NCBI RefSeq assembly: GCF_003363755.1
Contig: NZ_CP031396.1
Span: forward strand, 5,860,501 to 5,924,500
Length of the DNA stretch: 64,000 bases
DNA from: Pseudomonas protegens
GTDB taxonomy: Bacteria; Pseudomonadota; Gammaproteobacteria; Pseudomonadales; Pseudomonadaceae
Reading direction: 5' to 3'
The stretch's first letter is position 1. Every line of letters starts with the position of its first letter. A program made the translations under genes and the position numbers. The notes under the pieces were generated by a model. That model did not search any database and was not told where the DNA came from. It worked only from the letters and a program-made list of their open reading frames with translations. This document shows, piece after piece, positions 24,494-32,878 of the stretch.

Positions 24494-25126
24494 CCGCTGC
24501 CGGAGGCTGCGCACGGCTCCGCAGGAGACGCGGGGGACTTCTCAGACGCTGAAGATTCGACTGGAGATCGCCAAGCAAGGTCCTGCGGACCTTTGCGCAG
24601 CTTCGCAGGCTCAGCAGCGGCTACACAGACTGCATGGATCGCAGGGACGCGTCCTGTAGCCGCTGCCGCAGGCTGCGCACGGCTCCGTAGGAGATGCGGG
24701 GATTTTGACGGCGCTGAAGATTCGGCGGGAGATCGCCAAGCAAGGTCCTGCGGACCTTTGCGCAGCTTCGCAGGCTCAGCAGCGGCTACACAGACCGCAG
24801 GGATCGCAGGGCCGCTTCCTGTAGCCGCTGCCGCAGGCTGCGAACGGCTCCGCAGGAGACGCGGGGGGACTTCCAAGGCGCTGAATATTCGGCGGGAGAT
24901 CGCCAAGCAAGGTCCTGCGGACCTTTGCGCAGCTTCGCAGGCTCAGCAGCGGCTACACAGACCGCAGGGCGCGCGTAGGGGTGGTTCTTGTAGCCGCTGC
25001 CGCAGGCTGCGAACGGCTCCGCAGGAGACGCGGGGATTCTGAAGGCGCTGAAGATTCGACTGGAGACCGCCAGGCAAGGCCCTGCGGGCCTTTGCGCAGC
25101 TTCGCGGGCTCAGCAGCGGCTACAGG
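24489..25126. repeat. Four tandem copies of a ~166-bp hairpin repeat
   Basis: Units start at 24489, 24655, 24820 and 24989 (period 165-169 bp). Each begins TGTAGCCGCTGCCG(C/G)AGGCTGCG and ends CAGCAGCGGCTACA, so each can fold on itself. Internal blocks (GGAGACGCGGGG, GCTGAAGATTCG, GCCAAGCAAGGTCCTGCGGACC) are also conserved. The array fills the whole gap between the AraC gene and acoR, both of which point into it, so it probably also serves as terminator for both. Frames through it are repeat artefacts. Confidence 0.9.
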
Positions 25127-25138
25127 TTTTCATTGGGT

Positions 25139-27007
25139 TTAGACCGGGCTGCGGCCGGGCATCTGGATGCCGTGCTGCTGCACGCGGCGGTACAGGGTGG
25201 CGCGGGAAATGCCCAGGGCCTTGGCCGCCGCGACGGGTTTCCAGCGGTGGCGCACCAGGGCATCCAGCAGGGCCTGGCGTTCGGGACTGGTGGCGCTTTC
25301 CTGGGCGGGCAGGGCGCCTTCGGCTGCTGTGCCGCGCAGTTGTTCGGGCAAGTCATGCAGTTGGATCAGCGGCCCTTCGCACACGGCGCAGGCGTAGCGC
25401 AGCACGTGGCGCAGTTGCCGCACGTTGCCCGGCCAGCGATAGCCCAGCAGGCACTCCAGCGCCGCATTGCCCAGTTGCACCGGCGCGCCGCAGCGCTTGG
25501 ACTCTTCTTCGACTATCTGGGTGATCAGTGCCAGCCGGTCGCTGCGTTCGCGCAGCGGCGGCAGCTGAAAGCGCGCGCCACCGAGGCGGAAATACAGGTC
25601 CTCGCGAAAACTGCCTTCGGCCACCAGGGCTTCCAGGTCGCGGTGGGTGGCGCAGATCACCTGGATGTCCACCGCCTTGCGTTGCGCGGCCCCCAGCGGC
25701 GCCACTTCACCCTCGGCCAGCACCCGCAGCAAGCGGGTCTGCAAGGCCAGGGGCATGTCGCCAATCTCATCGAGGAACAGGGTGCCGCCATCGGCCTGTT
25801 GCAGCAGGCCCTGCATGCCCTTGTTCGACGCCCCAGTAAAGGCTCCGGCGACATAGCCGAACAGCTCGCTCTCGATCAGGTTCTCGGGAATCGCCGCGCA
25901 GTTCACCGCGACAAAGGGCCGGTCCCGACGCTGGCTGGCCTGGTGCAATTGGCGGGCGAAGACTTCCTTGCCGGAACCGGTCTCGCCCTGGATCAGCACC
26001 GGCAAATGCCGGTCCTTGACCCGCACCGCCAGGCGCAGGCTCTGTTCCACTCGCGGGTCCAGCGACTCGCCGGCCAGGCTCAGGCGCGGGCGGCTCGGCG
26101 GCCGGCGCGGCGCCTGCAAGCGGCCATGCAGCTCGGCGGACAGCGGGCACAGGACCTCGTCCCGAGCGCGTTGCAACAGTTGCGGGTCGAACACCTGGGT
26201 GATGTGCTGCGGCAACTGGCCATAGCGGCGCAGCAGGTAATGACGCGCCGCCGGGTTCAGGGCCCGCAGGCAGCCGTCGTCGTCCCAGGCCAGCAGGTAG
26301 TCCGGCTGGCTGTCGACATAACCCGGGCTGGCATGGGCCCGCAGCACCCAGTAGCCCTGGGCGCTGTTCATGAAGAACGCCTGTTCGATCTCCCGCGCGC
26401 TCTGCACCACCATCTGCCGGATCAGGTGCTGGGAACGGCGGTCATCCGGGGAGCGCACCGCCGACACGTCCAGCACCCCCAGCAGCTCGCCCTGGGGATC
26501 GAACACCGGGGCGGCGGAGCAGGTCAGGCCGATGAAGGCGGCACGAAAATGATCGCGCTTGTGCACGGTGATCGGCGTGCGCGCGGTGAGCACCGCGGCC
26601 ACGCCGCAGGTGCCTTCTTCACCCTCCGACCAGCAGGTGCCCAGGTACAGCCCGGCCTTGCGGCAGTCGTTGCGCAGGGTGGATTCCACCCGGTAGTCGA
26701 TGGTCTGGCCCTGGGCGTCGGTGAGCAGCACGCAGTAGTCGGCGTCGCGCACCCGGCCATGCAGGCGCGCCACTTCTTCGCTGGCGATGCGCAGGAACAG
26801 CTCGGAGCGCTCGCGGCATTCCTTGAGCACGTTTTCCGAGAGGATGCGCGGCCCCTGCAGCGAACCGGGGTCCAGCTGGTGCTGCTCCATGGAGCGCCGC
26901 CAGGAGTCGAGGATCAGGCTCGGCACCGGCGCCTGGGGCAGGTGCGCGGCGTTTTTCAGGACCCGGCTGACGCAGTCCACATGGGCTTTGGAATGTGCGG
27001 AAAGCAT
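25139..27007 (-). CDS. acoR: AcoR, sigma-54-dependent activator of acetoin catabolism
   Basis: This is a 622-aa enhancer-binding protein. A GAF-like sensory domain lies at about 55-210. The central AAA+ domain (about 310-540) shows Walker A GETGSGKE, the sigma-54-contact loop GAFTGA, and Walker B GGTLFLDEIGDMP. A Fis-type helix-turn-helix is at the C-terminus (AAAKALGISRATLYRRVQQHGI, described by region ~590-612). GGAGG is 6 bases before the ATG. It is divergent from acoX-acoABC; two inverted repeats and a perfect -24/-12 promoter in the intergenic DNA are its probable targets. By analogy with known AcoR proteins, acetoin is the likely inducer. Confidence 0.95.
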   Translation of the reverse strand: MLSAHSKAHVDCVSRVLKNAAHLPQAPVPSLILDSWRRSMEQHQLDPGSLQGPRILSENVLKECRERSELFLRIASEEVARLHGRVRDADYCVLLTDAQGQTIDYRVESTLRNDCRKAGLYLGTCWSEGEEGTCGVAAVLTARTPITVHKRDHFRAAFIGLTCSAAPVFDPQGELLGVLDVSAVRSPDDRRSQHLIRQMVVQSAREIEQAFFMNSAQGYWVLRAHASPGYVDSQPDYLLAWDDDGCLRALNPAARHYLLRRYGQLPQHITQVFDPQLLQRARDEVLCPLSAELHGRLQAPRRPPSRPRLSLAGESLDPRVEQSLRLAVRVKDRHLPVLIQGETGSGKEVFARQLHQASQRRDRPFVAVNCAAIPENLIESELFGYVAGAFTGASNKGMQGLLQQADGGTLFLDEIGDMPLALQTRLLRVLAEGEVAPLGAAQRKAVDIQVICATHRDLEALVAEGSFREDLYFRLGGARFQLPPLRERSDRLALITQIVEEESKRCGAPVQLGNAALECLLGYRWPGNVRQLRHVLRYACAVCEGPLIQLHDLPEQLRGTAAEGALPAQESATSPERQALLDALVRHRWKPVAAAKALGISRATLYRRVQQHGIQMPGRSPV

Positions 27008-27099
27008 GAAGGCCTCCGGTTGCAGCTTCTTATCGTTGTCGGCGCATTAAGCGCCGATCCGCCGCCCTGGACAAGCACCGAACGCCGCCGGGACGGCAG

Positions 27100-27116
27100 T
27101 GAGACGCAACGTCTCA
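27100..27116. promoter_or_regulatory. acoR binding site: Candidate AcoR upstream activator site 1
   Basis: A perfect palindrome TGAGACG-CAA-CGTCTCA, about 120 bp upstream of the sigma-54 -24 element of the aco operon. Its position suits an enhancer site. The repeat is seen directly; AcoR as binder is inferred. Confidence 0.6.
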
Positions 27117-27142
27117 AGGTCTCGCCCAGGCCCCGTGCAGCC

Positions 27143-27159
27143 TGACATGCGACGTCTCA
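27143..27159. promoter_or_regulatory. acoR binding site: Candidate AcoR upstream activator site 2
   Basis: TGACATG-CGA-CGTCTCA, with the right arm identical to site 1 and the left arm matching at 5 of 7 positions. It is centred 43 bp (about four helical turns) from site 1, on the same face of the DNA. Confidence 0.5.
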
Positions 27160-27237
27160 CGGGCGGCTGGTTTCAACGCGTCGCAGCAAGCCTGTCAGCC
27201 GCTCTGGAACGGCCTTTTTCAGAGATTTTCCGACAAC

Positions 27238-27253
27238 TGGCACCGGCCTTGCT
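27238..27253 (+). promoter_or_regulatory. Sigma-54 (-24/-12) promoter of acoXABC
   Basis: TGGCAC-N5-TTGCT matches the RpoN consensus, with GG and GC at the correct 12-base spacing. Transcription would start near 27264, about 100 bases before acoX. The sigma-54 activator gene acoR is adjacent. Confidence 0.88.
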
Positions 27254-27362
27254 CTGGCCCTTAGCAACCAGTCCCCGGCGACCCGCGTCGACTGGCCCAT
27301 CGAAGAATAAGAACGAGGTGCCCGATGTTTTCTCCTGCCTGTGCTCTGCCCGTGGTGAGCCC

Positions 27363-28463
27363 ATGAACCGCCGCCCCCTGACCGTCGGCATCATCGCCAA
27401 CCCGGCTTCGGGCCGTGATGTGCGCCGCCTCACCGCCAACGCCGGGCTGTTCTCCAGCACCGACAAGGTCTCGGTGATCCAGCGTCTGCTGGCGGCCTTT
27501 GGCGCCACCGGCATCGAGCAGGTGCTGATGCCCACCGACATGACCGGCATCGCCGCCGCGGTGCAGAAGAACAGCCGCAGCCGCCAGGCCCGGGAGCAGC
27601 ACTGGCCGGCCCTGGAGTTCCTCGACCTGACCCTGCGCCAGAGCGTCGAGGACACCCGCCAGGCCGCGCGCTGGATGGCCGAGCGCGGGGTGGCGCTGAT
27701 CGCCGTGCTTGGCGGCGACGGCACCCACAAGGCGGTGGCCGCCGAGGTTGGCGACATCCCGCTGCTGACCCTGTCCACCGGCACCAACAACGCCTTTCCG
27801 GAACTGCGCGAAGCCACCAGCGCCGGGCTGGCCGGCGGGCTCTACGCCAGCGGCCGGGTGCCGGCCGACATCGCCCTGCGGCGCAACAAGCGCCTGCTGG
27901 TGCGCGAGCCGGCCCGGGGCCTGTGCGAAGTGGCCCTGGTGGACGTGGCGGTGTCGCCCCTGGCCTTCGTCGGCGCCCGGGCCATCAGCCGTGGCAGCGA
28001 CCTGGCCGAGGTCTTCGTGACCTTCGCCGAACCCCAGTCCATCGGCATTTCCGCGCTCTGCGGGCTGTGGTTGCCGGTGACCCGCCAGGACCCCCACGGC
28101 GCCTGGATGCGCCTGGACCCGCAATCCCCCGAGGCGCTGCTGGTGCCCCTGGCCCCCGGCCTGCTGCAGGGCTGCGGCGTGCTGGAGGCCGGCTACCTGC
28201 AACCCAATGAGCCCCAGCCGCTGTGCCTGAGCGCCGGCACCCTGGCCCTTGATGGCGAGCGCGAGATCGAATTCAACCCCCGCGACCGGCCCACGGTCAC
28301 CCTGGATGCCGGCGGCCCGCTGAGCATTGACGTCAACGCGGTCCTGGCCCACGCGGCGCGCCAGCGCCTGCTGGCCATCGACCGCCATCACCGGCAACAC
28401 CCCGTGAACCTTCAGTCCGAAGACACCCTGGAGAATAAAAATGTCGACACCCCTGACCACTGA
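27363..28463 (+). CDS. acoX: AcoX, acetoin catabolism protein (NAD-kinase-like)
   Basis: This is a 366-aa protein of the AcoX family, related to ATP-NAD kinases, with VGIIANPASGRDVRRL at the N-terminus, the GGDGT motif (~121), and the LSTGTNNAFPE segment (~140). Its role in acetoin breakdown is not settled, although the gene is regularly first in aco operons. ATG 27363 is chosen because homologues start with this MNRRPLTVG-like segment; the frame is open upstream towards the promoter but that DNA is leader. The stop lies 23 bases inside acoA, indicating coupling. Confidence 0.92.
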   Translation: MNRRPLTVGIIANPASGRDVRRLTANAGLFSSTDKVSVIQRLLAAFGATGIEQVLMPTDMTGIAAAVQKNSRSRQAREQHWPALEFLDLTLRQSVEDTRQAARWMAERGVALIAVLGGDGTHKAVAAEVGDIPLLTLSTGTNNAFPELREATSAGLAGGLYASGRVPADIALRRNKRLLVREPARGLCEVALVDVAVSPLAFVGARAISRGSDLAEVFVTFAEPQSIGISALCGLWLPVTRQDPHGAWMRLDPQSPEALLVPLAPGLLQGCGVLEAGYLQPNEPQPLCLSAGTLALDGEREIEFNPRDRPTVTLDAGGPLSIDVNAVLAHAARQRLLAIDRHHRQHPVNLQSEDTLENKNVDTPDH

Positions 28464-29418
28464 CCAGTTGCTCCACGCCTACCGGGTGATGCGCACCATC
28501 CGCGCATTCGAAGAACGCCTGCACGTGGAATTCGCCACCGGCGAGATCCCCGGTTTCGTCCACCTCTACGCCGGGGAAGAAGCCTCCGCCGCCGGGGTCA
28601 TGGCCCACCTGCGCGACGACGACTGCATCGCCTCCAACCACCGCGGCCACGGCCATTGCATCGCCAAGGGCGTGGACGTCTACGGGATGATGGCGGAGAT
28701 CTACGGCAAGAAGACCGGGGTCTGCCAGGGCAAGGGCGGCTCCATGCACATCGCCGATTTCGAGAAGGGCATGCTCGGCGCCAACGGCATCGTCGGCGCC
28801 GGGGCGCCGCTGGTGGTGGGCGCGGCCCTGGCCGCCCGGCTGCAAGGCACCGACGGCGTGTCGGTGGTGTTCTTCGGCGACGGCGGCTCCAACGAAGGCG
28901 CGGTGTTCGAGGCCATGAACATGGCTTCGGTGTGGAACCTGCCGTGCCTGTTCATCGCCGAGAACAACGGCTACGCCGAGGCCACGGCCTCCAACTGGTC
29001 GGTGGCGTGCGACCACATCGCCGACCGCGCCGCCGGCTTCGGCATGCCCGGGGTGACGGTGGACGGTTTTGACTTCTTCGCCGTGCACGAAGCCGCCGGC
29101 GCCGCCGTGGAACGGGCCCGGGCCGGGGAGGGGCCGTCGCTGATCGAGGTCAAGCTGACCCGCTACTACGGCCACTTCGAGGGCGACGCCCAGACCTACC
29201 GCGCCCCCGACGAGGTCAAGCATTACCGCGAGCACAACGACTGCCTGATGCAGTTCCGCGAGCGCACCACCCGTTCGGGGCTGGTGCAGGCCAGCCAGCT
29301 GGAGCAGATCGATGCCGACGTGGACGCGCTGATCGAAGACGCGGTGCGCAAGGCCAAGTCCGACCCCAAACCGAGCCCCGCCGATCTGCTGAGCGATGTG
29401 TACGTCGCTTACCCATAA
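28441..29418 (+). CDS. acoA: Acetoin dehydrogenase E1 alpha subunit (thiamine diphosphate-binding)
   Basis: This 325-aa alpha subunit of acetoin:DCPIP oxidoreductase cleaves acetoin to acetaldehyde and an acetyl unit that is passed to E2. It has HRGHGHCIAKGVD (~60), GKGGSMHIADFEKG (~98), the thiamine diphosphate motif GDGGSNEGAVFEAMNMASVW (~141) with a following NN, and RYYGHFEGD near 240. The length matches known AcoA. It starts inside the end of acoX and precedes acoB by 30 bp. Confidence 0.96.
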   Translation: MSTPLTTDQLLHAYRVMRTIRAFEERLHVEFATGEIPGFVHLYAGEEASAAGVMAHLRDDDCIASNHRGHGHCIAKGVDVYGMMAEIYGKKTGVCQGKGGSMHIADFEKGMLGANGIVGAGAPLVVGAALAARLQGTDGVSVVFFGDGGSNEGAVFEAMNMASVWNLPCLFIAENNGYAEATASNWSVACDHIADRAAGFGMPGVTVDGFDFFAVHEAAGAAVERARAGEGPSLIEVKLTRYYGHFEGDAQTYRAPDEVKHYREHNDCLMQFRERTTRSGLVQASQLEQIDADVDALIEDAVRKAKSDPKPSPADLLSDVYVAYP

Positions 29419-29448
29419 CGCCCCACAGAACAACAAGAGACCACCATC

Positions 29449-30462
29449 ATGGCGAGAAAAATCAGTTACCAGCAGGCCATCAACGAAGCCCTGGCCCAGG
29501 AAATGCGGCGCGACCCCAGCGTGTTCATCATGGGTGAAGACGTGGCGGGCGGCGCCGGCGCCCCCGGCGACAACGACGCCTGGGGCGGTGTGCTCGGGGT
29601 GACCAAAGGCCTCTACCATCAATTCCCCGGACGGGTGCTGGACACCCCGCTGTCGGAGATCGGTTACGTCGGCGCCGCAGTGGGCGCCGCCACCCGTGGC
29701 GTGCGCCCGGTGTGTGAGTTGATGTTCGTCGACTTCGCCGGCTGCTGCCTGGACCAGATCCTCAACCAGGCGGCGAAGTTTCGCTACATGTTCGGCGGCA
29801 AGGCCCAGACCCCGCTGGTGATCCGCACCATGGTCGGCGCCGGCCTGCGCGCCGCGGCCCAGCACTCGCAGATGCTCACCTCGCTGTGGACCCACATCCC
29901 CGGGCTGAAAGTGGTCTGCCCGTCGTCGCCCTACGACGCCAAGGGCCTGCTGATCCAGGCGATCCGCGACAACGACCCGGTGATCTTCTGCGAGCACAAA
30001 ATGCTCTACAGCCTGCAGGGCGACGTGCCGGAAGAGTCCTACGCGATTCCCTTCGGCGAGGCCAACTTCCTGCGCGACGGCAAGGACGTGACCCTGGTGT
30101 CCTACGGGCGCACGGTGAACACCGCGCTGGATGCCGCCCGTGCCCTGGCCGGGCGCGGCATCGATTGCGAAGTCATTGACCTGCGCACTACCAGCCCGCT
30201 GGACGAAGACAGCATCCTGGAAAGCGTGGAGAAGACCGGACGCCTGGTGGTGATCGACGAAGCCAACCCGCGTTGCTCCATGGCCACCGACATCTCGGCG
30301 CTGGTGGCGCAGAAAGCCTTCGCCTCCCTCAAGGCGCCGATCGAAATGGTCACCGCGCCCCACACCCCGGTGCCGTTCTCCGACGCCCTGGAAGACCTGT
30401 ACATCCCCGACGCGGCGAAGATCGAACAAGCCGTGCTCACCGTGATCGAGTGGAGCCGCTGA
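29449..30462 (+). CDS. acoB: Acetoin dehydrogenase E1 beta subunit
   Basis: This 337-aa transketolase-like pyrimidine-binding subunit pairs with AcoA. The N-terminal region reads KISYQQAINEALAQEMRRDP and contains FIMGEDV and the TPLSEIGYVGAAVGAA segment with the conserved catalytic Glu. The C-terminal transketolase domain contains VTLVSYGRTVNTAL and EVIDLRTTSPLDEDSI. The stop codon TGA overlaps the ATG of acoC by one base. Confidence 0.96.
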   Translation: MARKISYQQAINEALAQEMRRDPSVFIMGEDVAGGAGAPGDNDAWGGVLGVTKGLYHQFPGRVLDTPLSEIGYVGAAVGAATRGVRPVCELMFVDFAGCCLDQILNQAAKFRYMFGGKAQTPLVIRTMVGAGLRAAAQHSQMLTSLWTHIPGLKVVCPSSPYDAKGLLIQAIRDNDPVIFCEHKMLYSLQGDVPEESYAIPFGEANFLRDGKDVTLVSYGRTVNTALDAARALAGRGIDCEVIDLRTTSPLDEDSILESVEKTGRLVVIDEANPRCSMATDISALVAQKAFASLKAPIEMVTAPHTPVPFSDALEDLYIPDAAKIEQAVLTVIEWSR

Positions 30463-31574
30463 TGAGCCAGATCCATACCCTGACCATGCCCAAGTGGGGC
30501 CTGTCGATGACCGAGGGCCGGGTCGATGCCTGGCTCAAGGAAGAAGGCCAGAGCATCAGCAAGGGCGATGAAGTGCTGGACGTGGAGACCGACAAGATCT
30601 CCAGCAGCGTCGAGGCGCCGTTCTCCGGCATCCTGCGCCGGCAGATCGCCCGCCAGGACGAGACCCTGGCGGTGGGTGCGCTGCTGGGCATCGTGGTCGA
30701 AGGCGAAGCCAGCGACGCCGAGATCGACGCGGTGATCGCGCAGTTCCAGGCCAGCTTCGTGCCCGGCGACAGCGCCGACGAAGACAGCGGCCCGGCGCCG
30801 CAGAAGGTCGAACTGGGCGGCCGCCTGATCCGCTATTTCGAGCGCGGTGAAGGCGGTACGCCGCTGCTGCTGGTGCACGGCTTTGGCGGCGACCTCAACA
30901 ACTGGCTGTTCAACCACGAAGCCCTGGCTGCCGGGCGCCGGGTGATTGCCCTCGACCTGCCGGGCCACGGCGAATCGGCCAAGGCCCTGCAACGGGGCGA
31001 CCTGGATGAATTGAGCGAGGTGCTGCTGGCATTGCTGGATCACCTGGAGATTCCCGTGGCCCATCTGGTGGGCCATTCCATGGGCGGCGCGGTGTCCCTC
31101 AACACCGCGCGGCTGGCGCCCGAGCGCGTGCGCACCTTGACCCTGATCGGCAGTGCCGGCCTGGGCGCTGAGATCAACGGCGACTACCTGCAAGGCTTTG
31201 TCGAGGCCAGCAACCGCAATGCGCTGAAGCCGCAGTTGGTGCAGCTGTTCTCCAACGCCGAACTGGTGAACCGGCAGATGCTCGACGACATGCTCAAGTA
31301 CAAGCGCCTGGAAGGGGTGCAAGCGGCCCTCGGGCAGTTGGCCGGCACGCTGTTCGCCGACGGCCGCCAGCAGGCCGACCTGCGCCCGGTGGTGCAGGAC
31401 GGCGCGCAGCCGGTGCTGGTGATCTGGGGCAGCGACGACCGGATCATCCCGGTCAGCCACAGCGCCGATCTCAAGGCGCAGATCGAGGTGCTGCCGGGGC
31501 AGGGGCACATGCTGCAGATGGAAGCGGCGGAGCAGGTCAACCGCCTGATCCTCGACTTCATTCGCCAGCACTGA
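30462..31574 (+). CDS. acoC: Acetoin dehydrogenase E2: lipoyl domain fused to alpha/beta hydrolase
   Basis: This 370-aa protein has an N-terminal lipoyl domain (residues 1-80) carrying the lipoylation site in VETDKISS (Lys about 45), then a short linker and an alpha/beta-hydrolase domain with HGFGGD (~136) and the nucleophile elbow GHSMGG (Ser about 207). A His near GQGHM (~346) completes the likely triad. This architecture, rather than the usual 2-oxoacid-dehydrogenase acyltransferase domain, is known for AcoC of P. putida and Ralstonia. It transfers the acetyl group to CoA. No E3 (dihydrolipoamide dehydrogenase) gene is present in the operon, so a shared one must serve. Confidence 0.94.
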   Translation: MSQIHTLTMPKWGLSMTEGRVDAWLKEEGQSISKGDEVLDVETDKISSSVEAPFSGILRRQIARQDETLAVGALLGIVVEGEASDAEIDAVIAQFQASFVPGDSADEDSGPAPQKVELGGRLIRYFERGEGGTPLLLVHGFGGDLNNWLFNHEALAAGRRVIALDLPGHGESAKALQRGDLDELSEVLLALLDHLEIPVAHLVGHSMGGAVSLNTARLAPERVRTLTLIGSAGLGAEINGDYLQGFVEASNRNALKPQLVQLFSNAELVNRQMLDDMLKYKRLEGVQAALGQLAGTLFADGRQQADLRPVVQDGAQPVLVIWGSDDRIIPVSHSADLKAQIEVLPGQGHMLQMEAAEQVNRLILDFIRQH

Positions 31575-31632
31575 GGTATGCTGCGGCGGCCAGGGGGCCG
31601 TCGCAGCTCTACAAGAATATGGAGAAGCCAAG

Positions 31633-32736
31633 ATGAGTGTTTCCCTCAAATCCGTTCCGAGCATGCGCGCCGCGGTCTGGCATGGCCGCCACGATATCCG
31701 CGTCGAAGACGTACCGCTGCCCGACGCGCCGCCTGCCGGCTGGGTGCAGATCCGTGTCGACTGGTGCGGCATCTGCGGTTCCGACCTGCACGAATACGTG
31801 GCCGGGCCGGTGTTCATTCCGGTGGACGCGCCGCACCCGCTGACCGGGATCAAGGGCCAGTGCATCCTCGGCCACGAGTTCTGCGGCGAGATCGTCGCCC
31901 TGGGCGAAGGGGTCCAGGGGTTCAGCCTCGGCCAGCCGGTGGCCGCCGACGCCTGCCAGCACTGTGGCACCTGCTACTACTGCACCCACGGCCTGTACAA
32001 CATCTGCGAAAACCTGGCCTTTACCGGGCTGATGAACAACGGCGCCTTCGCCGAATTGGTCAACGTGCCGGCCAACCTGCTGTACGCCTTGCCGGAGAAC
32101 TTTCCCGCCGAGGCCGGGGCCTTGATCGAGCCGCTGGCGGTGGGCATGCACGCGGTGAAAAAAGCCGGCAGCCTGCTGGGGCAGAACGTGGTGGTGGTCG
32201 GCGCCGGCACCATCGGCCTGTGCACCATCATGTGCGCCAAGGCCGCCGGCGCGGCCCAGGTGATCGCCCTGGAAATGTCCGGCGCGCGCAAGGCCAAGGC
32301 TCGGGAAGTGGGCGCCACCCACGTGCTCGACCCCAAGGAATGCGACGCCCTGGCCGAGGTCAAGCGCCTGACCGGCGGATTGGGCGCCGATGTCAGCTTC
32401 GAGTGCATCGGCAACAAGCACACCGCCAAGCTGGCCATCGACCTGATCCGCAAGGCCGGCAAATGCGTGCTGGTGGGGATCTTCGAAGAGCCCAGCGAGT
32501 TCAACTTCTTCGAACTGGTGGCCACCGAGAAACAGGTGCTCGGGGCCTTGGCCTACAACGGTGAGTTCGCCGATGTGATCGCCTTTATCGCCGATGGCCG
32601 GCTGGACATTGCACCGCTGGTGACCGGGCGCATCCAGCTGGAAGAGATCGTCGGCCAGGGCTTCGAGGAACTGGTCAACAACAAGGAACACAACGTCAAG
32701 ATCATCGTGTCCCCCGGTCAGTTGCGACGCTCCTGA
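31633..32736 (+). CDS. bdh: 2,3-butanediol dehydrogenase, zinc-dependent MDR family
   Basis: This 367-aa medium-chain alcohol dehydrogenase interconverts 2,3-butanediol and acetoin with NAD, feeding the aco pathway. Catalytic-zinc ligands are seen in CGICGSDLHEY (~43) and GHEFCGE (~75). The structural-zinc cysteines follow (ACQHCGTCYYCTHGLYNIC, ~103-121). The cofactor motif is VVGAGTIGL (~195). The length and the position after acoC match the adh/bdh genes of Pseudomonas acetoin clusters. A strong terminator follows directly, ending the operon. Confidence 0.94.
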   Translation: MSVSLKSVPSMRAAVWHGRHDIRVEDVPLPDAPPAGWVQIRVDWCGICGSDLHEYVAGPVFIPVDAPHPLTGIKGQCILGHEFCGEIVALGEGVQGFSLGQPVAADACQHCGTCYYCTHGLYNICENLAFTGLMNNGAFAELVNVPANLLYALPENFPAEAGALIEPLAVGMHAVKKAGSLLGQNVVVVGAGTIGLCTIMCAKAAGAAQVIALEMSGARKAKAREVGATHVLDPKECDALAEVKRLTGGLGADVSFECIGNKHTAKLAIDLIRKAGKCVLVGIFEEPSEFNFFELVATEKQVLGALAYNGEFADVIAFIADGRLDIAPLVTGRIQLEEIVGQGFEELVNNKEHNVKIIVSPGQLRRS

Positions 32737-32748
32737 GTGAGCGATTTG

Positions 32749-32782
32749 GCGATGGTCGGCAGCGGCCATCGCACTTTTTTAC
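32749..32782 (+). terminator. Rho-independent terminator of the aco operon
   Basis: GCGATGG and CCATCGC arms with a ~10-base loop are followed by ACTTTTTTA, 13 bases after the bdh stop codon. Confidence 0.88.
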
Positions 32783-32878
32783 AGTTTTGCGTTCTATCAC
32801 CAGGCCTGGCCGCGCCGATCCCCGCCGCAGCCCGTGAATTTCGACCCGGTGCCGATGGCCTACGCTCCCTCTTCTTGC

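Noticed and set aside
24489..25126. Possible CRISPR array
   Set aside because: Units are ~166 bp with inverted ends and no unique spacers of CRISPR size; no cas genes nearby.
28333..30429. 698-codon minus-strand frame across acoX, acoA and acoB
   Set aside because: Spans three well-recognised genes antisense and shows no domain; shadow frame.
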